Source of the DNA: Pseudoscleropodium purum
Taxonomy: Eukaryota > Streptophyta > Bryopsida > Hypnales > Brachytheciaceae
DNA: 64,000 nt
Direction: 5' to 3'
Assembly (NCBI GenBank): GCA_963969395.1
Contig: OZ017801.1
Coordinates: forward strand, 3,474,501-3,538,500
The notes beneath the pieces were generated by a model. It had not been told where the DNA came from. It saw only the letters and a program-made list of their open reading frames with translations, and did no database searches. The position numbers and the translations under genes are program-made. Positions 36,311 to 48,839 of the stretch are shown in pieces. How positions within the stretch are numbered: position 1 is the first letter of the stretch; each line of letters begins with the position of its first letter.

Positions 36311-37429
36311 CTAATGTTTGGACGTTTAGGGGTTAAGAACCAAACCACTAGAATAGCTCTATGTTGTTGCCCTTAGAGAATTTGAACTAAAGTAAAGAAA
36401 TTATGTAGTGATAATAGCTACAAGTGGTTGCAAGAAACACTTAATGATTTTGGCTCAAAATGGTTGTTTTTCAGCGTTGTACTACCAGTAATCCTAGTCC
36501 TACAAGTATTGTACAGTTTTTGGGTTGGGCGAACCTAAATCAATTGATTGACTAATTGGATGACTGACTGACTAGGCAAATGGGAGTGAATATCATTTCT
36601 AACAGTTTTCCTGACAAATTTAACATTTACTGCAAATTACTGAGTACTAAGAAGTAGTAGTCACTCCTTCAGTGGACTCCATCGGGTACTTGGACTAGAA
36701 AACAGGCAGTTTCATTTGATCATTTTTAGTAATTACAAAAAAAGTTAAAAAGTTAAAAGAAAAAAATATCCATTTTTCTTATCTTCTCTCTAATCCCATG
36801 TGAACAAAAAATTCGTCATAAAAAATTTTCCCCTCTTTGTAGTGCTTGCGCAAACAATGTCCACTTTCAAAGCATGTGTAGCCCTTACACTAGGCCCTTT
36901 GCCAAAAATCTCATTAGACATCTTTAGAATGTTAGCCCACCTACAATAGTTCAAAACCTTAGCTTCAAAATTGCATTTTTGGTCCTCAAATAGGATTGAG
37001 AACCCCCAAAATAGCCAAGGTAGACACCCAATCGGGGTACCTTAAAAATAGTAAATTATTATTTTTTAAATTGAAAAAATTATCAAATGTCTAAATCTAC
37101 AATACACACCTCTCCTCCAAATTTTAGCTAAAACTGACTTAAAATGCAAAAGTTATGAGGGAAAAACACCTCCATGGAGACCAAGGGGACCTCCCAAAAG
37201 GCCAAGTGTTTCTTGCAATCACCCCTACATTGATTTGTTCTATTGGTAAAGGGGGGAATGGAACATCATTAAGAAAACTAGTGTCACTACAAAAATATTT
37301 CTATAGAATTAATCGATAAAGAATATTACCATAATATTTCAAAATTGATTTCATTATTTTATAAATAATGTGACTTTGTTAAATTAGTGTCATATGCACT
37401 TAAAGAACAAATTTGTGTTCATGTACAAT

Positions 37430-38060
37430 TTCAAGAAGCAAACATGTATTATAATTTTAGAGTCACTTCCTACTATTTAAAGTCATACATGACTTAGTAA
37501 AGCTTCTCATTTTTGTTCAAATATTCTTCTTGCAATGAGTGCCTCATTATTATTTTTGAGCAATCATGTTTTTTTTAGTAAACATATTAAGATGGAGATC
37601 ACTTATAATTTGGTGAAGCATTGAATTTCTACATTCATCCATCTTCTAGACCAAAGAATATTTTTCAATTACATATTTGTGTAAGGGAGACAAAGACAAG
37701 GAATTGAAATTCAAATAAATGAAGATTCAAAGCCAAAAAAAAGTAGCAAGGCCAAGAAGATTGCAATAGTTTCACAAGATGAGTATATTGTATAAAGAAG
37801 TACAAAAGATAAGCTTAGCTATAATGTAATAAGGCTCCAAGATTTGTGTTGGCAAAATTGAGGTTCTTCTAATTTTGCATTCAATATATGCTATCACTAT
37901 GTCTTGAAGTTGAATTGAGAAACATAAGATCTTTTTGGACATTAAAAATTCCTAGGGGTTATTAGAATGCTTTGAGATGCCATATTATTATTCTAGAAGA
38001 GATATTTCATGGCTTCAAACAACCACACATAGATAGTCTAGAAGACACCTAACATATTAT
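37430..38060 (+). repeat. Dispersed repeat, counterpart of 3060-3560
   Basis: Matches the reverse complement of 3060-3560 with indels, including TTTGGTGAAGCATTGAATTT and TTCAATTACATAT words and the block AAGGCTCCAAGA-TTGT-TTGGCAAAATTGA. No intact open frame is present. Confidence 0.6.
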
Positions 38061-38194
38061 TAGATATTATTCACATATAATTCAAAAGTTTTCCTTTTAA
38101 AGAAGTGGCGATACACTTAAAATAAAAGTTTATGGTTCATGTTGGCCTAGCCATGCATTTTGAACATAAAAGTATGGCTTCCTACACTTACAAT

Positions 38195-38415
38195 CACTCT
38201 AGAGAAAGGGGTGTTTTAAGTGAGTTTTTAAGTATAGTCCTAAATATAAGATTATAAGTAATGATCTTTACAAAAACTCTTAGTAAAATTTATTAGAAAT
38301 ACATGTGTTTCTAGTAAAATTTTGCCAAAAATCTCTTTAAACGTCATTACTTATAATCTTATATCTAGGATTATACTTAATAACTCATTTCAAACACTCT
38401 TTTTCTCTTATAGTG
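38195..38415. mobile_element. CACTA-type MITE, 221 bp, with AAT target duplication
   Basis: It begins CACTCTAGAGAAAGGGGTGT and ends with the complement of CACTATAAGAGAAAAAGAGTG (terminal TAGTG). It is flanked by AAT at 38192-38194 and AAT at 38416-38418, a 3 bp target duplication. The inner arms TAAGTATAGTCCTAAATATAAG and its mirror at about 38350-38385 make the whole element a foldback. It has no coding capacity. Its sequence differs from the 15585 MITE, so it belongs to another family of the same superfamily. Confidence 0.85.
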
Positions 38416-39234
38416 AATAGTGTGGCCATATAATGATGCCAAAAATGAATGGCCTTTATTGTTGAGAACTTCTCTAAAGTATGTGTCCATGACAATATAC
38501 ACGTTTTCATCTAAAATTGACAATTTCATTCATATACTAAGAAAAAAAATTGTGTGAAAAGCCACTACTTTTTTTTTGGCAAAATATAGTGATTTATTTT
38601 TAAATTGTACTGACATTGTAGCCCCATGGTGCCTCAAAAAAGTCTATTTGTGATCATATGTCTAGAATCATGCGTTATAATTTGGATAATGTAGACACAT
38701 AGAGTCAAAAGTTTATTTTAGCTATATATCCTACAAAAGGAGCACTCATATTCCTTTATATGGGATATAATATAACATAGTATACTTGTCATAGGTTGTA
38801 TTGAGGAAAAAAACTTTGCCTTCAAGAGAGAAATAACTCTGTTAGAGGGTGGACATTTTATATGCTATATTAAAATCTTAATTAATGTTTTGAGAAGTTT
38901 TATAGTGTTGTGTAGTTATGTTAATGTGATGTTTGTGGGAGTATTGATTTTATATATGTGATTTTTTTATTTCTATCTATTGTATATTATGGTTGTTATT
39001 GCATGTTTTTTTGTCCTGATAGGGTTGGATTCAATGTTAGGTAGATGATGTTGTCTTAATGTTGTAGGTCCATTATCAAAGTTGTCTAGGGATCAAATTC
39101 TTGAAATCATTTCAGATGTGAAGCTTTAAAATAGGTATTAGTACTTTGTCTTTTGAGTGGATAGTGACACTGACAGGTTTCAATTTGTTGTGTTCTGAGT
39201 TTCACTAAGATTTAAATTTAGGATTTCAAAATTT

Positions 39235-39495
39235 TAATCCCCCCCTCCTCCCTCTTGTAGTCTTGTAATTATTAGAAAACCAACTTATTGACAATCAATA
39301 TGGGACAATTCATCCTGTATTCGTATCTGGTATTGTATTCATACTTGGAACTGTATCCATATCCAATATTCATTTGGACGGCTTAGACTAAATCTCACAA
39401 GATCAACGGCTTATAATTTTCTAAGAATTCAATGGCAATTTCAAAGGTAAACATTTAAAAAAAATCAATGGCTTGTAAATTTTTTAAGAGGGGGG
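39235..39495 (-). repeat. Dispersed C-run/ATACA-core/G-run repeat, inverted copy
   Basis: On the minus strand the order is GTTGACCCCCCC, AAATTTACAAGCC, GTTGATCTTG, ATGAATA/ATACAAT units, GTCCCATATTGATTG, ACAAGAGGGAGGAGGGGGG. This is the same order as at 2600 and 16280. Confidence 0.6.
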
Positions 39496-39769
39496 GTCAA
39501 CAAATACAAATCAGGATGTGGTACCTCTCTTTTCAGTAGATAGTAGTAAGAATGGGTTATAAAATCTTCACTTATAACAACTATTAGAGTGTTATTCTTG
39601 TGAGCTATTGAGTGTTTTTAGATTATATATCAAATTTGGTGTAGCAATAATTATGATAGTGTAGTAAACAAAGATCATAAGATATGTAGGGTGGTTTATT
39701 TTATATTTAGGTTTGAATTGTAGTTCTTATACTTTACATTAGTTAGTTAATTTTTTATTTGATACCTAA

Positions 39770-40125
39770 AATCTAAGAAACCTCAAGTCCCCTATCCTTA
39801 TTCATAGTGCTATTGGAAAGCTCTTCGTGAAGAGGGGTGCATGGACTTTGTTTTGTGGTGTTTGGACCTATAATGTGAAAATTGTGAATTTTAAAATTAT
39901 TATAAAATTAAAAAAACAACTAAATTATCATTTATTTTGGAGAATACACAATTTTCAAATCATAAAACAAAGCCCTTGCACTCTTTTCAAAGTTTTTAAT
40001 TAAGTATAGTCTTAATTCATTTCTAATTAAGTTTTTAATACATTTTAAATTTTAAAAATACTTGTATTTTTATTTTGGTTGAAACAATAGTATAAAGCAT
40101 ACTAGTATAGTCTAATGTTGCTAAG
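39770..40125 (+). repeat. GAGATCTCC/GAGGGGTGCAC dispersed repeat, copy
   Basis: Contains AAGTCCCCTATCC, TTGGAAAGCTCTTCGTGAAG, AGGGGTGCATGGACTTTGTT and GGACCTATAATGTGAAAATT, as in the other copies. It ends near GCATACTAGTATAGTCTA, matching the end of the 33955 copy. Confidence 0.7.
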
Positions 40126-41094
40126 GCGATTGCCTTTATTTAATACATTAATTTTTGTTTAATATTTTATATATGAGGTACTAAATGCTTTTATGATTTT
40201 GAATCATTGCAAAGTTTGTCCAATTGAATAGAAACTATATATATACTTTAGCTTCATGATAATATAAGATTATTCAACAATAAAATTGAATTTTTATTTC
40301 AAAAATTGTTTTCTATTCATACAAAAAAATATAATTTAAGCTAAGAAGAAATTACTACTATTTTTCAATAAAACATTTTGACTCCCTTTCACCGATATTC
40401 TTTGGCAAGCCACTATTGGTATCTTATTTATTCTAATGACGACCTTTTGGTTTATGCATTGACAAATGTAGGGTTTAATGTCAATTTTTGAGCAACAAGT
40501 ATATAAAATTACAAATTAAATAATAAATTTGAAAAATTTAAACTTACAATTTGCAATTTATATTTTATAGCTTTCATTTCATTTTGAAAATTCAACATTC
40601 AAAAAATTCAAAATCTTCAATAGGTCTTCATTGGTGGTGCAAAAGAAATCTTAGTTTCTTATCGTTCTTTTTGGTCCTTCAAAAGTTTCACTTCTTGAAT
40701 TTCAATAATATCATTATGTTTGGACTATTATAATTTATATTCTGTGTTTCAAAGTTTTTGAAGTTTTTTTAACAATCTTTTACAAAAGACAATAAAAGAT
40801 TTCAAAGAATATTCAAAGAAATGAACTCAACTTATGGAAAATATTAATTATTTTCATCCTCTACAACAAACCAACTATTTATCTATTGTATGCTTTGAAT
40901 ACTCATCCATCCATTGAGTAATAATAAATGATGTAAAAAGCTAGTGCATTTCATCTAATTAATGTTTATTGAAGAAGCTTCAAAAGAATCATGTAATATA
41001 TCAATAGAAGGTAGAAGGAATGCCCTACATAACCAGATGAGTTTCAAATATTTTATTATGAATTTTTTAAACCGATCAAATCATCTTTAATTCA

Positions 41095-41340
41095 TATAAA
41101 CAATGTTGAGGACATTTTTTGGTCAATGAATGACAAAGAATCTCTCTATGCAAGATAGAAGTACAATTATTCATCCATGGACTTCTACGTAAAAATGGAG
41201 GTCTTCCTCAATACTTTTGACTTCCAATGAGTGCTTTTGCATTTTTTTTAAGTGGCAACAATTTAGATGGTGCCAAAACAAATGATTTCTATAATGACCA
41301 CCTTGTCCTTTAAAGGTTAATTTGAGCACTTAAAAAGAAT
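41095..41340 (+). repeat. Dispersed repeat related to the three-copy cluster at 52800-53460
   Basis: Words TCAATGAATGACAAAGAATC, GACTTCCAATGAGTGCTTTT and AAACAAATGATTTCTATA are shared with 53020-53240 (same strand) and with 52800-53020 and 53255-53460 (inverted). Confidence 0.7.
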
Positions 41341-41728
41341 AATGTTATGTTTGTTCCCATACAAACAAGAATTAATTTTCTTTGAATATGTCAATATTAT
41401 TTATCCAAGGATTCCAACAAATAAAAAAGATTAATGTTGATAGTTGATTTTTAAATTATTTGAGGCACACCTAAAATGTGCAACGACTGTAGTATCAACA
41501 AATATTTTTCGTGCAAATTTAAGGAAAATGGCTTAGAGATGATTCATTAGAAGATATTTGGGCGCACTGGAAGCCCATTTCGGGCTTATTCCCCCTAGCT
41601 GTTCCCTGCAATGAGGGGAATGGGCCCGCTGTCAAAAATTTTTTTTCAAATAAAAAAGAATTTTTTTTTAGTCTTCAAATGCAAAGAAATTGAATTTTTT
41701 TAATTTTTAATTTTTTTTTGGGGTCGAT

Positions 41729-41736
41729 GACGTGGC
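41729..41736 (+). promoter_or_regulatory. ABRE/G-box-like GACGTGGC
   Basis: An ACGT-core element about 260 bp upstream of the inferred SERRATE transcription start. Such elements bind bZIP factors, but the block also resembles the repeat word at 1832-1870, so function is uncertain. Confidence 0.3.
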
Positions 41737-41851
41737 AGGGTCTCAGCCACATCAGACCACTCCGCCGAGCCTGTTTTTGCTGTGATAACTCGCAGGCTTC
41801 CAGACCCCCGAAAAATCTTCTAATGCTTGGGACTAATTTCATTGGGACCTT

Positions 41852-41864
41852 GGGGGGGGGGGGG
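41852..41864 (+). repeat. G13 homopolymer
   Basis: An uninterrupted run of 13 G about 130 bp upstream of the SERRATE start region. Homopolymer length in the assembly may be inexact. Confidence 0.7.
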
Positions 41865-41924
41865 CAATTAGACTACTTGCTATAACATTTGAAAATTAGC
41901 TAAAAATTAGCAAATATACAAAGA

Positions 41925-42024
41925 CACGTGGACAAAAGATACCGTAGACAAAAGATATAATAAAGAATTTACGCCCGTTCATTTTGCTGCCTCACTCTGC
42001 ATCTCCACCGTCGCGTTAGGGTTT
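41925..42024 (+). promoter_or_regulatory. SERRATE core promoter region: G-box, TATA-like, telo-box
   Basis: A perfect G-box CACGTG is at 41925-41930 and a TATA-like TATAATA at 41955-41961. A pyrimidine-rich probable start region (CATTTTGCTGCCTCACTCTG) follows about 30 bp later. A telo-box-type TTAGGGTTT is at 42016-42024, common in 5' leaders of plant ribosomal and RNA-processing genes. The transcription start itself is inferred. Confidence 0.5.
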
Positions 42025-42025
42025 C

Positions 42026-42181
42026 ATGTTTTCTCGCTCCAGTGGCAATGGCTCCATGGATGTCTCTGTAGCTACTCTTCTTGTTATTCCTTTGGAAGCG
42101 TTCAGAATTATTCCTCAGTTCATTGAAAGGCTTTTTCTTAGTGAGCCGCGAAGACGACGGTGTTTTGAATTGCGCTCGTAA
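42026..42181 (+). other. Possible upstream ORF in the SERRATE leader (51 codons)
   Basis: An ATG at 42026 opens a 51-codon frame ending in TAA at 42179-42181, 132 bp before the main ATG at 42314. It starts MFSRSSGNGSMDVSVATLL. If transcription starts near 41990, scanning ribosomes would meet it first. It may instead be removed by a leader intron or be non-conserved. Confidence 0.35.
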
Positions 42182-42313
42182 ATATTGCGGACGAGTCTAG
42201 CCTCTGCTCTTTCTGTTTGAAGCGGTTCTGCGGACGGGCGCATTGCGCTTTGGAGCTTGAAAACGTGTTTTTGTTCGAGGAATTAGAGTTTGTGTTGTTT
42301 TCGGCCAGTTGCG

Positions 42314-45300
42314 ATGGCTGAGGTGATGGCGGATGTGCCCCCAGAGCCCGCGGTGAAGGAAGAGAGTCGCCGGGACCGATCGAGGGACCGCGGCTCGGAG
42401 GACCGAAGGCGCGACCGGGATAGACGAGACGATAGAGAGGACAGGGGAAGGCGGGACGGTGACCGTCGCGACAGGGACCGGGACTACAAGCGCAGGAAGA
42501 GTGGCACTCCACCCGCGGGCGGTTCTTATCGAGACCGGCGGCATAGCCCTCGGAGGTCCTCGCCTCCCTACAAACGTCGGAGGGATGATGATTTTGATGG
42601 ACGGAGAGGAAGTCCTGGAGACGATAGGAGGTATTTTCTCAGTGACCTTGCCTATTGCTGAAGCGAGTTCTTTGTGTTTGCTCTTGCTCCAATATCTCTC
42701 ATTCCTTCTTTATTGCGGATTCACAAGCACTGAGCGACGTCTGACACTTGATACACTGCACCGCGGAATTCACATCATCATTCTTACATGCTTCTCTCAA
42801 GCTAGGGTTTTCTACCAGTAGAGCTTCGTAATGCATATGTGATACATACCAGAGCTGATAATTAAGTGGCGCAATGGTCATCGTTGATATTTTAGGGTTC
42901 GGTTCAATTTGTGCGATTCTGCAGGTGTTACGCACTACATTTTTGCCACAAAATTCCCTCCATCATTCTTAGATACTTCTCTCAATCTTTCTCCTAGTGG
43001 AGTTTCGGAATGGATGTATGACACACCAGCACCGATATCTCTGTGGCGCAGTGATCTTCGTTATACCTTCAGAACAGCTCTTAGGGTTTGGTGCGGACAC
43101 TGCCTTTGGCATTTTGCTGGAGGTCGCATCTTTGAATTGGTAAACGGGATGCACCTGTAGGCTGTCTCGGGCGAATGCGTCTATTAACAGAGAGCTGTGT
43201 CTGGTGACGATGTTCTTGTGAGCTGTTCTGTGTAAGCACAAGTTGTGCTTGCAGTTTGGTGAACCTAATCTTGATTGAACAGGCTAGGGAGTAACTGACA
43301 CCTCGATGTTGATACAGGGATTTTTGATGATTGTGAAAGGACCTTCTCATCTCTGTCGATCTTCTAGCATCTGTTGAGAGTTAGTGAGGATGCCCAGCTT
43401 CTTCTTACATATCTTTAGTTGTAGTTAGAGCAGAGCTGCTCTTTCTGCCTCAGAGTTCATTGCCAGAGAGAAGAGAGTTAGTGATTAGTCCTTCTCAATC
43501 ATCTTGCCGAGTTGTTCAGATTCTGCCAGTTGCTAAAAAAAGATTAGGAGAGACAGAGAACAGCACCCATTCAGTGACAATCAGGAGGAACCTGACGTGC
43601 CAGGCTTGCCGATGAAGGTGCTGCTGCTTTGCAGCTTAATGAGGAGCAGTGCCTTATAAGTATTGTTAAGTCTTTCCATGTTTATGTGCGAGCTGGTCAA
43701 GGCTGTCATTGGGCTCTACCCGACCTATGTAAGTTGATGCTAGTTGCATACTTGGGATATCCATCAGGTGATTTGAGTCTCCCAGTCTCTAACGGTTCAG
43801 TTACATGGTGTAAGGGTTTGTAACAGTCGTGTCTTTAGCCCGGACCTGGGCATAGGAAGAACGTTTTAAGCGGGAAACAAAGTTTTCTACTTCTTGCTGA
43901 TGTCGGACTGCTACTTGTTGCAGGTATGGAGGATTTGATGGAGTCGGTGCGTTCGGACGAGGTTAGTTTTCAAAGAAAATACATATGCTAGTCCTGAATG
44001 TGCAGGAATCTTCAAAAAATGAACAATATACAAATGCAGAGACTGAGGAACTTGTTTTAAACATTTACTAGAAAGTCTCTAAAACTTCTGTGTTCACTTT
44101 TGTACGGTTTTTGTAGACTATCAGTTGCCATGTCCTGTAAAACCTTGTACAGGTGGGAGCTTCATGGGGAGTAATCATATCTCATGATATATGTATTGGT
44201 TTTGGAATACTTGTTTTTTGAAGGAAAATAGTGCGGGAATAACGCTATTGTCTCTATTTCATGCAAGGTTGTCGAAGGGCTTCATAATCTTTTCTATACT
44301 GGTCCTAATAGTTTCTGTAAGTTGCTTGATCAGGCCGTGGAGGTTTTAGGGATGGACCATATCCGAGTATCTACGGCGGCGGGCCTCCGCCACGAAGGTT
44401 TGTTTTCATTTACTGCATACACCATGCACTTCAGTTATTGAGCTACAGTGGTCTTATAATCTTTGTTTTGAGAGGGGCCTGTTGAATTATTATGTTAGCA
44501 ATGAGATAACCTAAGGCAATGTGCAGGGATGGCTTGATGTCTTACAAGCAGTTCATCGTGGAGCTTGAGGACGATGTTTTACCAGGAGAAGCTGAGCGTA
44601 GGTAAAATAGTCATTTTTCGGATTTTTCATATTCTATTTTCAAAATTTATTATTTAGAGAAAGTTTTCGCAGTGGAGCCTCTTTATTGCAATACGGTTGA
44701 GTGGTTGTACGATGTTTGCTTTTATCAGTTTATGGGCAGATAATGGCTGTGAGCGTGGTCATTACGTGAGTCCTCTGAAGATGTGGCAAGATTTTGAAAA
44801 CGGACTAGAGCGTACTGGTATTAATATTATTTTTGCGTCCTTGGGTTTAACTTGCAAAATATTAGAATTTTTAGTAAAATATTTCTGAAGCTGAGTTACT
44901 TTACAGATATGAAGAGTACAAGTCAGAATTCATCACTACGCAAAAGAGGGCCTTCTTTGAGCAGCACAAGGACGATGAATGGTAAGATACTGGGAACGCA
45001 AGATTCTGGCTTTGCTTGCTGATACTTGCATCTTGTATATTCTAATTTCTTAATTTCTTATGTGCCGCTTTTACTCAGTGTCAGTGTTATAAATTGTTTT
45101 GTAATCGCTAATTTAGATTGGCATCATTTTTCTACAGGCTGCGTGAGAAGTATGACCCAGCAAAACTGGAAATCTTCCTAGTAAGGTAAAATTTTGATTG
45201 TTATGGCTATCTTCTCTTGAAAACATCTAAGATGACTCTGGGCCTTGAAATGTTGGTGCCTTTCTGATGTGCACATTAAATATACATTCCGTGTAAGCTG

Positions 45301-48104
45301 AAATGAGCGTTGTGGTATATTGCAGGAGAAATGAAAATGCCAAGATTCTGTCTAGGGAGTTATTAGCAGAGCTTCAAGCCGGTTCCCTGGATCTGTAAGT
45401 TCTGATCCTTTAACATGTTGAACATCAAGGTCCTAGGATACCGTGAGTTATTTACAAAGTAATTTTACGACATGGTCTTCTTTCTATGTTTATTGACAAC
45501 TGTTGGCTTTCTTTTCAGGGGTCCAAGTGTAAGATCATCAGGAAAAGAGGACTCAGGAGATGATGCAGACGGAAGTAGTAAGAGAAGAAAGCCTCCTCAG
45601 GAACATGTGAAAGCTCAGGAAATCAATGCAGCTCCGAAAGCACATCTTGGATGTTCAGACCCCAAGAGAGTCCTTCTGGATATTGAACAAGCCCGAGCGC
45701 TCTTGAAGAAGCTGGACGCTGAAAAAGGGATCGAAGGAAATATTTTATCACCAGATCAGAGCGCAGAGAGTGACAGGACTGTTGGTGGTGGCTCGGTTGG
45801 ACCTATAGTCATAGTCAGGTCTGGTACTCAGGTGAAAGGACTTGAAGGTACTGAACTTCTTGATGTTGTGCTCACTTATCTATGGCGAGTGCACTCGATG
45901 GATTACTATGGGCTGACAGAGTACAAAGAGCAACCGAAACGACTCCGGCATATTAGGGCTCAAGAGGCAAAAAGCAATGGAGATTCAAAAAGCAACGTAG
46001 AAGAGGCGGGCTTTGCGGATTGGGAAAAGAAATTGGACGCAACTTGGCAGGCACGCCTACAAAGCGGTGATATTATCATTTCTATGCTTGGGAGGGAGAA
46101 GCTGGATACAACAGCTAACGAAGCATTGGATCCGTTTGTGCGTAAGATAAGAGATGAGAAGTATGGGTGGAAATACGGTTGTGGTGCCAAGGGGTGTACA
46201 AAATTATTCCATGGCCCAGAATTTGTACACAAGCATCTAAAGCTGAAGCATTCTGATCTAGTTGCTGATGTTGTTGCTAAGGCTCGAGAGGAGCTCTACT
46301 TCCAGAACTATATGAGGTGAGCTCCAGAACTTTTTTGTTTGGGGGAGGGTGCTGTTATCAGCTGGGTGTACCATCTCACGACGATTTCGATTATTGAATC
46401 GAGAACATTGTATCACAAGTCTCTGTGCTTGTCTGCATGACTTTGTTGACATGTTTTCAATCTTGTGCTGCAGTGATCCTGATGCCCCTGGAGCGACTCA
46501 GGTGGCGTCTACACAGCCTGGACAGGTAGACTTGCCTTCTGACACCTAGAACTCTCATGTCTATGTTCAACCCTGGAATGTGAGGGTGATGATCAACTCC
46601 TAACTGAGACTCGAAGAGTTGTCATGTTGGTGTGCTACATTCCGGGTTTTCCTCACTGTTGGTCTATATTTTGTCTGAATAGAAGCATTGACTGCGCCGT
46701 TTTGTTAGATTCGTTTTGGTGACATCATTGACTTGACTGTGATTGTGAACTAGCAGAGAGATGGCGACAGAGGCCGAAGAGGAGGTCATCGACCTGGGTT
46801 CTCGGGACCCAATGGTGGGCCTGGAAACCGTGCAGGTTCTGATTGGCCGCCTTCAGACCACCCTCCGCGGGATGGCAGATTTGGTCCTCGAAATGGTGAA
46901 AGGTTTGATCAAGGATCGGGGAACAGGGAGGAAGAACAGCGTTTTGAAAGGGGTGGTCGAGATGAGAAAGCTCGCTTTGATCGTGGGGGGCCAGAACATA
47001 CCCCGCCACCTCGTGACTATGCTCTAGGGGCCGGTGGGCCTCCTTTCGAAGGAGGTGGACCGGCTCAAGGAGGTCCGTTCGAGGGTGGACCGATGGAGCC
47101 TCCCATGTTTGATCATTTCAATGGTCCTCCTTTGAGAGGATTACCTGGTGGTCTGTTTGTACCAGATATGCCTGGTCCACCTCAAGTTCTCATGCCTGTC
47201 CCTGGTGCTGGGTAAGCAGTTAATGACCCTTATAGTGGTTAGTTGTATCTAACTATCTTAAATCTTAGGGGTTAATGGTTTTACCTACTAACGAGTTCAA
47301 CTCATTACTAAGGACCGTAATATGCGATTTCTATCATCAAAACTCTCTCTGCCTATTTTTATTTATCGATAGTTTTGAAAATGGCTCCATGAATTTTTTT
47401 GGAATGAGGTTAGAATTCCCTTCTTTGATCCTGGGTTTTTTGAGCTGAGGAGTTGACCCACGTGAATCAGGTTTTGAGTTTAGAACTTGCTTCAAGAGAG
47501 ATAGCTGCACCAATGATTTCTGTGCGTAGTTGCTTACTGATATCCTGGTCTTTTGTTGCTCTGTGCAGCCCTTTGGGACCTTTTGTACCAGCTCCCCCTG
47601 AAATGGCAATGAGGTTTTTGAGGGAAGGTCCTGGACCGTTTCGCCCTGGTGGTTTTGATGGTGGCTATCAAGAGGAAGGTAACGGGGGACCTAGAGGTGG
47701 TAAGAGGGGAGCTCCAGGCCCTATGATAGGAGGCGGTCTTTTGGATGTGCCTCCTATGATGATGCCTCCACATGGCATGCGCCGCGACCCTCGGGGTGTG
47801 CGCAGGTTGGTTTTTTAAACTGCCTCCCCTTTAAGACACTTACAGTGCTCAGACCCTTTGTAAATATAGGAATGCTTGGTCCTTCCAAGGGTTAATGAGA
47901 TTTCAATTTCTAGTACTAGTAATGAATCCCTTGTACAAGGTGTTGAGACGCCATTGTTCTTTGTATTATTGCACTTTATATTAGACAGATGGCCACTGTT
48001 TGTGAAACTGGATACTAACTGAGCTCGTGTTGTTGATATACAGCTATCATGATCTGGATGCTCCTGAAGATGAAGTGAGCGTGATCGATTACAGGAGTTT
48101 GTAG
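42314..48104 (+). CDS. SE: SERRATE zinc-finger protein (ARS2 homologue), 12 exons
   Basis: Nuclear scaffold that works with DCL1 and HYL1 in primary-microRNA processing and with the cap-binding complex in splicing and RNA decay (family knowledge). Exons: 42314-42630, 43924-43961, 44334-44397, 44527-44601, 44907-44981, 45138-45185, 45326-45394, 45519-46316, 46474-46525, 46754-47211, 47569-47805 and 48044-48104. All phases agree and the product is 763 aa (Arabidopsis SE is about 720). Order: an Arg/Asp-rich N-terminus (1-106); a Gly-rich link; the SERRATE/Ars2 N-terminal region (140-230, SYKQFIVELEDD... and REKYDP); a conserved core; and a C2H2 finger with CGAKGC (Cys450, Cys455), His468 and His473. 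A Gly/Pro-rich C-terminus ends HDLDAPEDEVSVIDYRSL, the usual SERRATE tail. Exon 10 could start 3 bp later (tandem CAG acceptor). Intron 1 holds a 185 bp tandem duplication. No defect was seen. Confidence 0.95.
42764..43105 (+). repeat. 185 bp tandem duplication in SERRATE intron 1
   Basis: About 42767-42917 and 42952-43101 share landmarks in order: AATTC, CATCATTCTTA-AT, CTTCTCTCAA, TAG-G--TTCG-AATG, ACACCAG/ATACCAG, GTGGCGCA, TTAGGGTTTGG/CGG. Divergence is considerable, so the event is old. Confidence 0.65.
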
Positions 48105-48640
48105 ATAATCACTGGTCAGACGGAGACCTTGGCGCTTGACTTTTGCTCACGCAGATTTAATATCCGCAGCGACTCCAATCACAGATTTTGCTTCCAAGTT
48201 TTGTATCATTCTAGAAGTGTTGGTTTGCATTGGGAGTTTCTTAGTTGAAGATTAATATCCTTCCTTACAGCAGATATTTTGAGGGGTTACTCCATGTTGT
48301 TTAAGCAAAGGCAACACACTGTTTTGGGCACTTTTGACTGATGTTTGATTACTGTGGGAATCGACTAGTCACTGATCTTGAAAAGATTCGAATCCATTTT
48401 ATCCGTGAAAGATTAAACTTTGACAAATCAGCTAATGGATTACCGCTGCATTTCGTCTGCTATATTTATTCAATTTAACCGTTAACTGCCAAGTGCAACT
48501 TGTAATTTACGTCTCTTCGTGTAGTCTCTTCGTGTACCTAACCGTGAGCATTTGGGCTATAAGTAAAGGGCACCTGCCTGGATACTCCCCCTACAGTTTG
48601 GATTTTTACAGATCACTCATATGCTGATGAACTCATTCCT
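48105..48640. other. SERRATE 3' flank
   Basis: Sequence after the stop codon, presumably containing the 3' UTR. No strong canonical AATAAA is seen close to the stop; plant poly-A signals are loose. No other gene is supported. Confidence 0.5.
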
Positions 48641-48775
48641 TTGTTTAAGAAAAAACAGAAAACAAAAACAAAGTCTGCATTCCTCATAGAGAGCTTTCTG
48701 ACAGTTCTCAAAATTACAGTGACGAGGGGACATTATGGTTCCAAAGATCTCACCATAACTAACAAAACAAACTTC
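48640..48775 (-). repeat. GAGATCTCC/GAGGGGTGCAC dispersed repeat, inverted partial copy
   Basis: On the minus strand it reads GTGAGATCTTTGGAACCATAA, TGTCCCCTCGTCA, TCAGAAAGCTCTCTATGAGG and CAGACTTTGTTTT, matching the family at 33955. Confidence 0.65.
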
Positions 48776-48839
48776 CTCATTTAACCCCTCATTACCCAAG
48801 TGCACCTCATGTAGCTTGGAAGTTTAATTTGAAATGCTG

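Larger units (their letters stand above)
33330..41700. other. Gene-poor AT-rich DNA with several dispersed repeat families
   Basis: No gene is supported over this stretch. It contains two adjacent copies of the AGATCTCC...GAGGGGTGCAC family (about 33955-34190 and 34205-34360) and a third at 39770-40125. It also holds a partial ~950 bp family copy (35750-36310), a dispersed copy at 37430-38060, a CACTA-type MITE (38195-38415), the inverted C-run/ATACA-core/G-run repeat (39235-39495) and a copy of the 41095-41340/52800-53460 family. The end TTTTTCTTGTAGTG at about 35577-35589 looks like an isolated CACTA-type terminus. Confidence 0.65.

Noticed and set aside
41852..41864. Poly-G run as a promoter quadruplex
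   Set aside because: A single homopolymer, possibly of inaccurate length, without spaced G-tracts.
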